DNA from: Desulfitibacter sp. BRH_c19
GTDB lineage: Bacteria > Bacillota > DSM-16504 > Desulfitibacterales > Desulfitibacteraceae
Assembly: GCA_001515945.1 (NCBI GenBank)
Contig: LOER01000025.1
Span: 20,377-84,376, forward strand
Length of the DNA: 64,000 nucleotides
Reading direction: 5' to 3'
Both the position numbers and the translations under genes were made by a program. Each line of letters starts with the position of its first letter. The first letter of the stretch is position 1. This document shows, in pieces, positions 44,345 to 53,867 of this stretch. The notes under the pieces are model-generated. The model did no database searches. It was not told the DNA's origin and saw only the letters and a list, made by a program, of their open reading frames with translations.

Positions 44345-45288
44345 TTTCTGTGCCAGCACTCGCAGCTCTAAATGTTGCTCTTGTAGTTTTCCTTATCCAT
44401 AGTTTTATAACCAGGGAACAAAGATTTTTAAATAAGAGGTTAAAAGAAGTAGCAGGGAAAAATCAAGAAAATAGAAAGCTTCTTACAAGGCTTAGTTGGA
44501 TTGAGCTATTAAGGCTTCTTAGTAGATTTTGGGTAGCAAAAAATAGGGTTAAAAAAGTTGAAAAGAAACTATTACAAGCTGGTATTCCTCTAAAAGGAGA
44601 GGAATTTTTAACTGTTATTTCCTTAATAATCATAGCTGTCGTTATATTAGGAGCAGTTGTACTACAAAACATAGGTCTAACAATACTGCTGGTAGTAATA
44701 TGCTCCATATTACCCAAGATCGTTGTAGAATCCACTCTTAAGAAGAGATTAAAACTATTTGATAAACAAATTGGGGATGCCCTCGTGATTATATCAAACT
44801 CCATGAGAGCAGGGTTTAGCTTTATGCAGGCTATGGATATGGTAAGTAAAGAAATGCCAAATCCCATCTCAGGAGAATTTAATAGAACCTTAAGAGAAAT
44901 ATCCATGGGAACGCCTACCCATCTGGCACTTGATAATCTTACTGAAAGAGTTGGAAGTGAAGATTTAGGTCTAGTAATTACAGCAATATTAATTCAGAGA
45001 CAAGTAGGAGGTAATCTAGCTGAAGTACTGGACAATATATCAGATACCATTAGGGAAAGAATTAGAATTGCTGGGGAAATAAGGACACTTACAGCTCAAG
45101 GAAGAATATCTGGAATGATAATCGGTTCATTGCCAATTGCTTTAGCGGTTATGATATTTTTAATAGATCAGAACTACATACTTACTTTATTTAGAGAACC
45201 CATTGGCTTAATAGCAGTAGGTATAGGCCTAACCTCACAGGTAATAGGATTTCTACTTATCCAAAAAGTTATTAAAATAGAAGTATAA
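44341..45288 (+). CDS. tadB: Tad inner-membrane platform protein TadB
   Basis: Type II secretion F domain protein, membrane platform of the pilus machine. The 315 residues have membrane segments at the N-terminus (about 1-20), near 95-125, and two at the C-terminus, with the T2SSF cytoplasmic domain between (DALVIISNSMRAGFSFMQAM). ATG overlaps the end of cpaF. Confidence 0.93.
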   Translation: MISVPALAALNVALVVFLIHSFITREQRFLNKRLKEVAGKNQENRKLLTRLSWIELLRLLSRFWVAKNRVKKVEKKLLQAGIPLKGEEFLTVISLIIIAVVILGAVVLQNIGLTILLVVICSILPKIVVESTLKKRLKLFDKQIGDALVIISNSMRAGFSFMQAMDMVSKEMPNPISGEFNRTLREISMGTPTHLALDNLTERVGSEDLGLVITAILIQRQVGGNLAEVLDNISDTIRERIRIAGEIRTLTAQGRISGMIIGSLPIALAVMIFLIDQNYILTLFREPIGLIAVGIGLTSQVIGFLLIQKVIKIEV

Positions 45289-45301
45289 AGGGGAAATAAC
45301 C

Positions 45302-46222
45302 ATGCTCTATGCATTATCTTTTTTAATACTTATAACCACTACCCTGATGATTATTACAATGGTTGAGATGGTTACTAGAAAAAAAAGAACATTAAAGTTA
45401 CGTCTTGAAAAAATTGGTGAAACCTCTAAGGAAAATGAATTAAATGAGTTGAATAAACCGCTAAGAGAAAGAGTATTAAAGCCTCTTTTTGAGACTACCT
45501 CGGCTCAACTGGGAAAGCTTTTACCACAACAGGGTAAAGATAACTTAGAAAAAAAGCTTATATTAGCAGGCAATCCAGGTAATTTAGGGCCATCTGAATT
45601 TATTTCTATACAAATTGGATTATGTTTAATTCTTGGCATTGGGGGATCTTTTTTAATTCATTTCTTAAATTATGAAAATATGAGAGTATTAGTTGGAGGA
45701 TTAGTACTTACCATTGTTGGTTATAATCTTCCAAAGCTATATTTGAAAACCAAGACAGAGAAAAGGCAAAAAGAAATTCAAAGGAACCTTCCAGATGTAA
45801 TTGATTTGCTTACAGTTAGTGTTGAGGCAGGCCTAGGCTTTGATTCAGCCATAGCAAAGGTAACCACAAAGGTTAAAGGTGAGATTGCGAAAGAGTTTAC
45901 GGTAGTTTTAAACGAAATAAAAATGGGAAAATCAAGAAGGAATGCTTTAAAAGACCTAGTATACCGAACCCAAGTAGATGATTTATCTAACTTCATAGGT
46001 GCAGTAGTTCAGGCTGATCAGCTAGGTGTGAGTATGGGAAATATGCTCAGGATACAATCTGGCCAGATGAGGGTAAACCGCAGACAGAGGGCAGAAGAAA
46101 AGGCAATGAAGGCACCTATTAAAATGTTATTTCCAATGGTATTTTTTATATTTCCCTGTATCTTTATAGTACTTCTAGGTCCCGCTCTTATAAATCTTAT
46201 GAAAATGTTTTTAAACATGTAA
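45302..46222 (+). CDS. tadC: Tad inner-membrane platform protein TadC
   Basis: Second T2SSF platform protein, partner of TadB. The 306 residues carry the F domain (LPDVIDLLTVSVEAGLGFDSA) and C-terminal membrane segments (MLFPMVFFIFPCIFIVLLGPAL). AGGGGAAA precedes the ATG. It ends the core pilus operon. Confidence 0.93.
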   Translation: MLYALSFLILITTTLMIITMVEMVTRKKRTLKLRLEKIGETSKENELNELNKPLRERVLKPLFETTSAQLGKLLPQQGKDNLEKKLILAGNPGNLGPSEFISIQIGLCLILGIGGSFLIHFLNYENMRVLVGGLVLTIVGYNLPKLYLKTKTEKRQKEIQRNLPDVIDLLTVSVEAGLGFDSAIAKVTTKVKGEIAKEFTVVLNEIKMGKSRRNALKDLVYRTQVDDLSNFIGAVVQADQLGVSMGNMLRIQSGQMRVNRRQRAEEKAMKAPIKMLFPMVFFIFPCIFIVLLGPALINLMKMFLNM

Positions 46223-46261
46223 TTTCCAAGTTAATCAATGATAAAGACGAGGGTGGTTGAT

Positions 46262-46606
46262 ATGTATAAATATTATCATGAGGATAAAGAAATAAAAATT
46301 AAAGTTGCTGATACTTTCTTTAGTAGGTTTAAAGGTCTGATGGGAAGAAGAGAAATTAAGGAAGATGAAGGCCTTTTGTTATTGCCCTGCAATTCTATTC
46401 ATACCTTCTTCATGAACTTTCACATTGATGCTGTTTTTTTGTCAAAAGATAACCAAATTATTAACATAATAAAGGATATACCTCCTTGGAGTTTATGGCC
46501 ACCTGTAAAGGGAAGTACTAAGGTGCTTGAGCTTAAAGTTGGAACTGCGGATCGGTTAGCAATCCAAAGAGGAGAAAAACTAGAATTTACTCCTTGCACA
46601 AATTAA
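46262..46606 (+). CDS. DUF192 family protein
   Basis: 114 residues of the DUF192 fold with its signatures RFKGLMGRREIKEDEGLLLLPCNSIHTFFM and PPWSLWPPVKGS. Function is unknown; members are often encoded next to tad genes in Gram-positive bacteria, as here. ATG 46262 has GAGGGTGG upstream; ATG 46238 overlaps the spacer from tadC and is less likely. Confidence 0.88.
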   Translation: MYKYYHEDKEIKIKVADTFFSRFKGLMGRREIKEDEGLLLLPCNSIHTFFMNFHIDAVFLSKDNQIINIIKDIPPWSLWPPVKGSTKVLELKVGTADRLAIQRGEKLEFTPCTN

Positions 46607-46664
46607 AATTTGGAGTAAAATAGTAATAAGTTTATAAATATATTATTCAGCCGGGGATGCTTAA

Positions 46665-47600
46665 ATGGATTATTCAAAGAAATGGGTTATATATATTTTA
46701 TTATTAGTAGCCACCACTTCATGGGGGGCTTCTTTTGTTGCGGCTAGATATGCTGTTCAAGAACTTCATCCTTTGATTGCTGCTAGTTGGAGATTCATTT
46801 TAGCTTTTATTGTTCTTTTACCTATCCTAATTGCTAAAGAGGGTAAAAGCAGCCTAGTTTCAGTAAGGGACTTACCCTTGCTTTTTGCAGCCGGATTTAC
46901 TGGTATTGTGTTGTACAATGTATGCTTTTTTACAGGTTTAAAGACGACTTATGCAATAAATGGATCTTTAATTGTAGCTACAGGGCCTGTTATTACTGCA
47001 CTTCTTTCTTCATGGTTTTTAAAAGAAAAGGTCACTATCAAGCACTGGCTAGGATTATTGTTATCTATTTCAGGTGTGATTGTTATAATATCATTAGGTT
47101 CAATGGAAGTTTTATTAAATTTAAATTTTAACCAAGGAGATATTTTGATAGCTTTTGGAGTTTTTAACTGGTCTTTGTATACTATAGTGGGGAAGTTTAC
47201 TAGCAAAAAGTTTAGCTCTCTTTTGACCATTACCTATGCATGTGGTATTGGGGCTATAGTATTAACTCTTTTATCAATACCCTATTACAGATTCTTTTCC
47301 ATTGATACAATTAGTGGGTGGACCATTTTTTCAATTGTATTTTTAGCTATTGTAGCTAGTGCCATGGCTTTTCTTTTTTGGTTTCATGGGGTAAAATATT
47401 TAGGTGCCAGTAAAGTGGCAGTTTTTCAAAATGTGGTGCCTTTAACGGCAGCAGTATTTTCCATCTTTATACTGGGAGAAGAATTAAGCTATTATCATTT
47501 TGCAGGGGGATTACTAATTTTTATAGGAGTATATATTGCTAATCGGAAAAAATCAATCCTATTAGGCAGAATGAATGTAAAATTAAAGGAAAGTAGTTAG
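46665..47600 (+). CDS. EamA-family drug/metabolite transporter
   Basis: Ten-segment membrane exporter of the DMT superfamily. The 311 residues contain two EamA repeats (about 10-145 and 160-300); the first has TTSWGASFVAARYAVQELHP and the second VLYNV..TAINGSL and the C-terminal AGGLLIFIGVYIANRKK. Substrate cannot be inferred. It is followed by a terminator and stands alone. Confidence 0.88.
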   Translation: MDYSKKWVIYILLLVATTSWGASFVAARYAVQELHPLIAASWRFILAFIVLLPILIAKEGKSSLVSVRDLPLLFAAGFTGIVLYNVCFFTGLKTTYAINGSLIVATGPVITALLSSWFLKEKVTIKHWLGLLLSISGVIVIISLGSMEVLLNLNFNQGDILIAFGVFNWSLYTIVGKFTSKKFSSLLTITYACGIGAIVLTLLSIPYYRFFSIDTISGWTIFSIVFLAIVASAMAFLFWFHGVKYLGASKVAVFQNVVPLTAAVFSIFILGEELSYYHFAGGLLIFIGVYIANRKKSILLGRMNVKLKESS

Positions 47601-47641
47601 AAATGGCTCTGCCATTGGATAATATATATTTGTTTGCAAAA

Positions 47642-47676
47642 AATAACTCTTGACTATAGTTAAGAGTTATTTTTTG
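47642..47676 (+). terminator. Terminator after the EamA transporter
   Basis: Perfect ten-pair stem AATAACTCTT / AAGAGTTATT followed by TTTTTT. Confidence 0.88.
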
Positions 47677-47730
47677 AAGCCCCGGCTATTAGTCTAGGGC
47701 ATTTAGTTTATCTTTAATGGAGGATTTTGT

Positions 47731-48684
47731 ATGTTATTGCCTGCCCCATTGAAACCCATGGAACCAATAAATCAAGCTATGCCCTTTGATTCTGACAACT
47801 ATCTATTTCAAATAAAATGGGATGGTGTTCGTTGCCTTGCATATATTTATAAGAATGAAGTACGCTTATTTAATAGGAAACTTAATGAAAGGACAAAACA
47901 ATATCCTGAACTTATAACATTACTTAATACTTTACCTAAAGGAATAGTCCTAGATGGAGAAATAATTACTCTTGGTGAAGATATGAAGCCCAACTTTAGG
48001 CGTGTGCTCAAAAGAGACTTAGCAAAGAGCAGTACTAAAATCTCTAATTTGATACATAGAGTACCTGTGTTTTATATGATTTTTGATATAGTTTACTTTG
48101 AAGGAAAGAGCGTTATAGATAAGCCGCTACTAGAAAGGCAGAAAATTTTAGCACAGATTCTGCCCGAAAACCCTCTTATAAAAAGTGTTGATAGTGTACA
48201 TCATAATGGGATAAATCTCTTTGAAATTGCAGAACGGGAAAGTCTAGAAGGAATAGTAGCTAAAGAGATGAATAGTCCATATATAATAGGTGAAAAGACT
48301 AGTTATTGGCAAAAAATTAAAGTATGGCAGAAGCTAACTGGGGTTATAGGTGGGTATTCAACAAAAATGGGGGAAATAAGGTCTTTGTTAATAGGATTAT
48401 ATAATGAGGAAAATAAGTTATTTTATTATATAGGAAATGCAAGCTCTGGTATAAGCCACAACCAGTGGAAAGCCTTGCAACAATATTTTGAATCTAGTGC
48501 AAAAGATACTAAGATACCCTTTATTAACCCACCAAAAAAATCAAAGGGAGAAGAGTATTATTGGGTAAACCCTGAGATCTGTATAGAACTAGAGTATATG
48601 GAGTGGACTGAAGATTTTCGTATGCGCAATCCAAAGGTCATAGACTTTTCAGAAGGAAATCCGCGGGACTGTGTTTTTTCTTAG
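47731..48684 (+). CDS. ATP-dependent DNA ligase (LigD-type ligase domain)
   Basis: Joins DNA ends in non-homologous end joining. The 317 residues form a stand-alone ligase: adenylation domain with motif I lysine K29 in IKWDGVR, motif III/IIIa (LDGEI, FYMIFDIVYFEG), motif IV LEGIVAKEM and motif V YWQKIKVW, then an OB-fold domain. It corresponds to the ligase part of LigD, encoded separately here from the polymerase at 50446 and Ku at 51333. Confidence 0.92.
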   Translation: MLLPAPLKPMEPINQAMPFDSDNYLFQIKWDGVRCLAYIYKNEVRLFNRKLNERTKQYPELITLLNTLPKGIVLDGEIITLGEDMKPNFRRVLKRDLAKSSTKISNLIHRVPVFYMIFDIVYFEGKSVIDKPLLERQKILAQILPENPLIKSVDSVHHNGINLFEIAERESLEGIVAKEMNSPYIIGEKTSYWQKIKVWQKLTGVIGGYSTKMGEIRSLLIGLYNEENKLFYYIGNASSGISHNQWKALQQYFESSAKDTKIPFINPPKKSKGEEYYWVNPEICIELEYMEWTEDFRMRNPKVIDFSEGNPRDCVFS

Positions 48685-48837
48685 AGGAAACAGCTAGATT
48701 TAGCGCGTCTAACAATTTAAAGTAAAGAATATTCAAAAAAATTGCAAAATGAACAAAAAAGTTGTGTAAATATATTTTGTACTGTGTTATTATAATTAAC
48801 GACACTTTATTGGAAAAAATTTAAAGGAGGAATTTAA

Positions 48838-50253
48838 TTGACGGAACCAAGAAAACCCTATTTTTGGGAAGCGGTAATTAGTGTACTGTTTTTGGTAATA
48901 GCCTTATCTTACACTCTTATTGTCTTGGGGGGAGATCCCCATATTCCACTTATAGCTGCAGCAATTTTCACCGCTTTAATAGCACTTCGGACTGGTATGG
49001 AGTGGAAAGAATTAGAAGAGGGGGCCGTTGCAGGCATTACATCAGCCATGAAGGCTATAATTATTTTAATGATTATAGGTATGATTATAGGTTCATGGAT
49101 GCTTGGTGGAGTAGTACCTTCGATGATTTATTATGGCCTAATGCTCTTAAACCCACAAATATTCTTAGTAGCTATCTGTCTTATTGCCTGTATAACATCT
49201 CTTGCTACTGGTAGTTCTTGGACCACGGCAGGAACAGTTGGTGTAGCTGGAATGGGTATAGCAGCGGGACTAGGAATACCACCTGCTATGGCAGCTGGAG
49301 CCGTAATTTCAGGAGCATATTTTGGTGATAAAATGTCACCATTATCAGATACCACAAACCTTGCGCCTTGTGTGACTGGTGCAGAATTATTTGACCATAT
49401 TCGCCATATGGTTTATACGGTCACACCAAGTTTAATAATTGCATTAATTTTATATGGAATCCTAGGGGCAAGATTTGCAGGTGGTGAAGCTAATACTGAA
49501 AATATTACAATTATCATGACGACGTTGTCCGACACTTTTACAATTAATCCAATTTTACTTTTACCTGCTGTATTGGTTATTTTAATGGTTGTTTTTAAAA
49601 TTCCTGCTATCCCTGGTCTTTTGGGGGGAGTGTTATTGGGTAGTATTTTTGCGGCAATTTTTCAAGGAGCAGATCTTTCTAGTATAGTTGGTGCTGTCCA
49701 TTATGGATATGAAGGAAGTACAGGTATAGAAGTTGTTGATGATATTGTAAGTAGAGGTGGTCTAGATTCAATGATGTGGACTATCTCATTGGTTTTCTGC
49801 GCCTTAGTTTTCGGTGGTATTATGGAAAGGGCAAGGATGCTAGAAGTAATTGTTGATAAAATATTAACCGTAGCCAAGAGTACAGGTTCTCTTGTACTAA
49901 GTACTGTGCTTACCTGTATAGCTGTAAACTTTATTGCAGCAGATCAATACTTAGCTATTGTACTTCCCGGTAAAATGTATGGTCCTGCATATAAAAACAA
50001 AAACCTTCATCCCAAAAATTTGTCTAGAGTTGTAGAGGATGCAGGAACAATGACATCTGCATTGGTTCCATGGGGTACTTGTGGAGCTTTTATGTATGGC
50101 GCCTTAGGTGTTCATCCATTTGCATATGCACCATTTGCATTTTTACTCTTAATTAATCCTATTGTTTCTATATTTTATGGTTTTACAGGTATTACTATGG
50201 CAAAACTTGATGAAGGAACACCCCCAACAGAAGGTCCAACCGTCGGAGCATAA
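48838..50253 (+). CDS. nhaC: NhaC-family Na+/H+ antiporter
   Basis: Secondary transporter that extrudes sodium (or a related solute) against protons. The 471 residues have about eleven membrane segments; ATGSSWTTAGTVGVAGMG and GAYFGDKMSPLSDTTNLAP are typical signatures of the family. The start is TTG 48838, seven bases after AAAGGAGG. The gene sits between the DNA ligase and the LigD-type polymerase, with no functional link that I can see. Some NhaC homologues exchange malate and lactate, so the substrate remains open. Confidence 0.9.
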   Translation: MTEPRKPYFWEAVISVLFLVIALSYTLIVLGGDPHIPLIAAAIFTALIALRTGMEWKELEEGAVAGITSAMKAIIILMIIGMIIGSWMLGGVVPSMIYYGLMLLNPQIFLVAICLIACITSLATGSSWTTAGTVGVAGMGIAAGLGIPPAMAAGAVISGAYFGDKMSPLSDTTNLAPCVTGAELFDHIRHMVYTVTPSLIIALILYGILGARFAGGEANTENITIIMTTLSDTFTINPILLLPAVLVILMVVFKIPAIPGLLGGVLLGSIFAAIFQGADLSSIVGAVHYGYEGSTGIEVVDDIVSRGGLDSMMWTISLVFCALVFGGIMERARMLEVIVDKILTVAKSTGSLVLSTVLTCIAVNFIAADQYLAIVLPGKMYGPAYKNKNLHPKNLSRVVEDAGTMTSALVPWGTCGAFMYGALGVHPFAYAPFAFLLLINPIVSIFYGFTGITMAKLDEGTPPTEGPTVGA

Positions 50254-50255
50254 AA

Positions 50256-50300
50256 AGAAGACACGGGGAAGACACGGGGACGTTTCGTTTGTCTTATTTT
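50256..50300 (+). repeat. Short REP-like repeat with two GAAGACACGGGGA units
   Basis: GAAGACACGGGGA occurs directly behind the nhaC stop and again 13 bases later, followed by CGTTTCG and TTTGTCTT, which can pair back to AAGACA. It resembles decayed REP-type sequences. Confidence 0.5.
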
Positions 50301-50338
50301 CTTCATTAAGCTTAATAAAATAATAGCAAAATGTTTTC

Positions 50339-50379
50339 AAGTTCTACGGGTTGATACATACAATTCGTAGAACTTTTTT
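50339..50379 (+). terminator. Terminator after nhaC
   Basis: AAGTTCTACG pairs with CGTAGAACTT around a 17-base loop, followed by TTTTTA. Confidence 0.8.
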
Positions 50380-50445
50380 AATATAAAAATAAACTTGTAA
50401 GTATACTATTAATATTAATAATGACGGCAAAGGAAGTGCTATTTT

Positions 50446-51330
50446 TTGAATATGTTACAGATCGAAGGTAAAGAGGTTAAGCTTACTAATCTAGAAAAAT
50501 TATATTGGCCTGAATTAAACCTAACTAAAGGGGATATGATCAATTACTATATAAAGATGGGACCATACATATTGCCCCACCTAAAGAATAGACCTTTTTC
50601 TATGAAGCCCTATCCAGATGGAATTGATGGAAAAAGTTTTTATCAAAAGCAGTGCCCAAAGGAGGCACCTGATTGGCTTGAAACCTTTCCCATCAACTCA
50701 TCAAAAAAAGGTTATGTAGATTGGTGCCTTATCAATGACCTCCCAAGTTTAATTTGGATAGCCAATAGAGCTTGCATTGAGATGCATACATGGTTTTCCA
50801 GGGTTCCAAACTTGGACAAGCCTGATATTGCGGTGCTAGATATAGATCCATCAGGGGATACAGGTTTTAAGGAATCTCAGATTATTGCAAAGCTATTTAA
50901 AATCATAATTGATGAACTTAAGCTGACTGCTATACCTAAAACTTCAGGAGCAACGGGTATTCATATCTATATTCCCATAGAACCAATATATAGCTTCACC
51001 CAAGTTCGAGAATTTTTACTAAAAATATGCCGCATTGTTGAGGAAGCTAATCCAGGACTTGCTACTACTGAACGTAATGTAAAAAAAAGAGGAAGTAAGG
51101 TTTATCTAGATGCGGTACAAAATGCTAGTGGCAAGACAATTCCAGCACCCTATAGCTTAAGACCAACACCTCAAGCTACAGTATCAACACCGTTACTCTG
51201 GAAGGAGTTAGAAGATGATAATCTTTTACCAACCAAATTTACAATCGAAAATACTATCTCTAGGCTAAGTCAGACAGGAGATCTATTTAGGGCAGTATTA
51301 AATGAGAGGCAAATACTGCCAATAGTATGA
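50446..51330 (+). CDS. LigD-type DNA polymerase/primase (NHEJ polymerase domain)
   Basis: Polymerase that fills gaps in end joining. The 294 residues are the PolDom part of LigD: LTNLEKLYWPELNLTKGDMI, the catalytic Asp pair in VLDIDPSGD (near residue 130), PKTSGATGIHIYIPI with the conserved His, and the third Asp in VYLDAVQN. The TTG at 50446 lies seven bases behind AAAGGAAGTG; ATG 50452 is an alternative. It converges with the Ku gene, whose stop is two bases away. Confidence 0.92.
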   Translation: MNMLQIEGKEVKLTNLEKLYWPELNLTKGDMINYYIKMGPYILPHLKNRPFSMKPYPDGIDGKSFYQKQCPKEAPDWLETFPINSSKKGYVDWCLINDLPSLIWIANRACIEMHTWFSRVPNLDKPDIAVLDIDPSGDTGFKESQIIAKLFKIIIDELKLTAIPKTSGATGIHIYIPIEPIYSFTQVREFLLKICRIVEEANPGLATTERNVKKRGSKVYLDAVQNASGKTIPAPYSLRPTPQATVSTPLLWKELEDDNLLPTKFTIENTISRLSQTGDLFRAVLNERQILPIV

Positions 51331-51332
51331 TG

Positions 51333-52166
51333 CTATACCGTTTTTCTTTTCTTTTTAGGAATTGGCGGTTTCTTAGCAGCTTTAGCTTCTTCTTTAGTAG
51401 CTTCTACACTAGCACGAAGTTTTTCCATCAGGTCAAGAACCTGAGGCTTTGGTGCTATAGGAGTTACTTCCTTTGTTTCTTTTCCGTCTATCTTATTTCT
51501 AATAAGTTTCAATAACTCCTCCTTGTATTCGTCTGTATATTTTGTGGGATTGAATTCTGAAGTGAGATTTTCTACAAGTTTTACTGCCATTTCACTTTCC
51601 TCTTTGCGTATTTGTATTTTTTCCTCAAGTTTAGTAATACCTAACTCATCAATATTTCTTACCTCATCAGGAAAAAACATTGTTTCTACAGCCAGGGCAT
51701 TATCTAATATTCGAACTAATGCTAAATGCTCCTTTTGTCTAATTGTCACCTTGGCTACAGCCACTCTACCTGTTTCAAGCATTGCGTTACGCAAAATTAG
51801 ATACGGCTTTTCCCCTCCATCACCTGGTCTCAAGTAATATGTTTTGTCATAATAAACCGGGTCAACTTCTTCAAGTTTTATAAAATCAACTATTTCAATA
51901 GCTTTTGTACTAGCTACTGGGATAGTTTCTAGCTCGTCATCAGAAATTATTACAAATCTATTATCTTCATATTCATAACCCCGCACAGTATCATGATAAT
52001 CCACTTCCCTATCACACTGAGGACAAAACCTTTTCTGAACCAAAGGTGTATGACACTCTTTATGTAGTGTTCTAAATCTAATATTTTCTCTAGCAGTTGC
52101 TGCACTCATTCTCACGGGTACATTTAATAAACCAAAACTTATGGAACCCTTCCAAATAGTCTGCAC
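51333..52166 (-). CDS. ku: Non-homologous end-joining protein Ku
   Basis: Homodimeric ring protein that binds broken DNA ends and recruits LigD-type enzymes. The 277 residues hold the Ku core (TIWKGSISFGLLNVPVRM, GYEYEDNRFVIISDDE) and a basic Lys-rich tail (KAAKKPPIPKKKRKTV). A small CxxC pair (FCPQCDREV) near residue 48 resembles the zinc hook reported in some bacterial Ku proteins. The start is GTG at 52166 behind AAGAGGAG. It is convergent to the polymerase gene. Confidence 0.95.
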   Translation of the reverse strand: MQTIWKGSISFGLLNVPVRMSAATARENIRFRTLHKECHTPLVQKRFCPQCDREVDYHDTVRGYEYEDNRFVIISDDELETIPVASTKAIEIVDFIKLEEVDPVYYDKTYYLRPGDGGEKPYLILRNAMLETGRVAVAKVTIRQKEHLALVRILDNALAVETMFFPDEVRNIDELGITKLEEKIQIRKEESEMAVKLVENLTSEFNPTKYTDEYKEELLKLIRNKIDGKETKEVTPIAPKPQVLDLMEKLRASVEATKEEAKAAKKPPIPKKKRKTV

Positions 52167-52326
52167 AAATATTCAACTCCTCTTTAAGATATGACTCATG
52201 AGTATATTTTGCCCACTTATAGCTTAAAAAAACAAAAAATCAAACCTTTGGAGTTTTTGGATTGCGTCCTATAATTGAGCCACATCTTACATGAAGGTAA
52301 TAATGTAGTTTCCTAGAATTGTACCT

Positions 52327-52352
52327 ATCTAGACAGATGTACTTGTCTAGAT
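52327..52352 (+). promoter_or_regulatory. Perfect palindrome ahead of the LysM deacetylase gene
   Basis: ATCTAGACA at 52327-52335 and TGTCTAGAT at 52344-52352 form a nine-pair stem, followed by a short T stretch (TTTT). It lies 30 bases ahead of the deacetylase start and may be an operator or an attenuator. Confidence 0.45.
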
Positions 52353-52381
52353 TTTTGATAATGCAAGAGAGGAGAAAGTCT

Positions 52382-53500
52382 ATGAAAGTTTCATTAAAAG
52401 TATTAGTTTTAACCTTTATTCTAGCATTTGTGTTTAACGTCAACCCAGTATACTCTGCCCAGGTTCATCGAATACAACCTGGTGAAACGCTACACACAAT
52501 TGCACAGCAATATGGGATCTCAATAAATGAACTAGTTTCCCAAAATGGATATTTACGTGACCAAAATTTAGTAGCTGTCAATCAAGTATTGATAGTTCCC
52601 ACAAAAGACTCTAGCCAAAGTAGCATAGGTAACACCTATGAAGTACAGCCAGGAGATTCATTGTACCTAATATCTCAAAAGTTGGGGGTTACTATGGCTA
52701 AAGTTGCAGAGGAAAACAAACTGGAAAATTGGGATTATCTTTATATAGGACAGATTCTTAAATTTCCAGCAAAGGAAGCTCCCAAACAGGAAGCTCCCAA
52801 ACAGCAAGTTTATAAACAGACTGCTCCAGAGCCAATAGCCCAATATACAATCTCTGAACTTGCTAAAATGTTTAGTGAAAATTTTTATTTAAGGGGTCCT
52901 GCAGGTGGGGCTAAGGTTGCATTAACATTTGATGATGGACCTGATGGAAAATATACAGGACAAGTTCTAGATGTTTTGAAAAAGTACGGAGCCCTAGCTA
53001 CATTTTTCTTGATAGGAGAAAAATCCATTAGATTTTCTGAAGTGGTGGACAGAATTGATAGAGAAGGACACGTTATAGGTAATCATTCTTGGTCACATCC
53101 TGATTTATCAAAAGTAGGAATAGAACGCCTAAATTTTGAAATCATGGAAACGGAGAGGGTCTTGGAAAAAATAACTGGCAGGAATACTGCACTAATAAGA
53201 CCTCCTTATGGAGCTGTTTCAAAAGAAGCAATAGAATACATGATGGATTTGAATTACAAAGCTGTGAATTGGTCTGTAGATTCTGTTGATTGGAGAGATA
53301 GAGATGTTGATCAAATTTTAATTAACACTCTACCTAGTGTGAGAGATGGTGGTATTCTCTTATTCCACACAGCAGGTGGTGAAGGACAAAGCTTGGCTGC
53401 AACTGTAGCTGCACTATCAGAGGTAATATATACCCTTAAAGTTCAGGGTTATGAATTTGTTACCGTTGATGAGTTATTATCAATTCCTGCTTATAAGTAA
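52382..53500 (+). CDS. LysM-containing polysaccharide deacetylase
   Basis: Secreted or wall-bound NodB-family deacetylase, likely acting on peptidoglycan or chitin-like sugars. The 372 residues have a signal peptide (about 1-25), two LysM repeats (VHRIQPGETLHTIAQQYGI, near 28-72; YEVQPGDSLYLISQKLGV, near 82-126), a linker with a duplicated APKQEAPKQ stretch, and a NodB domain with the metal motif TFDDGPDG, NHSWSHPDLS, and RPPYGA. ATG 52382 follows GAGAGGAG; an upstream frame from 52319 is rejected. Confidence 0.93.
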   Translation: MKVSLKVLVLTFILAFVFNVNPVYSAQVHRIQPGETLHTIAQQYGISINELVSQNGYLRDQNLVAVNQVLIVPTKDSSQSSIGNTYEVQPGDSLYLISQKLGVTMAKVAEENKLENWDYLYIGQILKFPAKEAPKQEAPKQQVYKQTAPEPIAQYTISELAKMFSENFYLRGPAGGAKVALTFDDGPDGKYTGQVLDVLKKYGALATFFLIGEKSIRFSEVVDRIDREGHVIGNHSWSHPDLSKVGIERLNFEIMETERVLEKITGRNTALIRPPYGAVSKEAIEYMMDLNYKAVNWSVDSVDWRDRDVDQILINTLPSVRDGGILLFHTAGGEGQSLAATVAALSEVIYTLKVQGYEFVTVDELLSIPAYK

Positions 53501-53867
53501 CAATTAAAGGACTAGTGTTCTAGAGTATTAAGAAAGGAGATATTCCCTATTGAGGAGTGTCTTCCTTCTTTTTATTATGTAAGTCCTATAATAGGTTTTC
53601 CTCGATTTTTGTTTTTGTTGTATACCTAATATTTTCAAGGAGGAATCTTACAATTTCCCAAGAAATATATATGAATATGTATGAATGCATAATTGCGCCC
53701 GCGCTTTGGTAGTTGGCATGGGATAAATATTAGCATTAATAAATTGGAGGAATTAGCATGAAGAAAGTTTAAAAAAAGCTACTAAAAAAGCCTTAACGAT
53801 AAGGTAATCTTCCTTGATTGGACCCACTAGAACATACTCCATTTCACGTATAAAGAGGTGTGATAGG
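53501..53867 (+). other. Intergenic region between the deacetylase and the selenoprotein gene
   Basis: A weak hairpin with T run near 53531-53575 may end the deacetylase transcript. A perfect GGAGG site at about 53745 is followed by ATG AAG AAA GTT TAA at 53758, too short for a protein; the Lys/Ala-rich codons after it suggest a decayed small gene. Otherwise I see nothing. Confidence 0.4.

Noticed and set aside
53758..53772. Five-codon frame behind a perfect ribosome binding site
   Set aside because: Too short to be a gene; the Lys-rich codons behind the stop need a two-base shift to be joined. It may be a decayed gene but cannot be supported.
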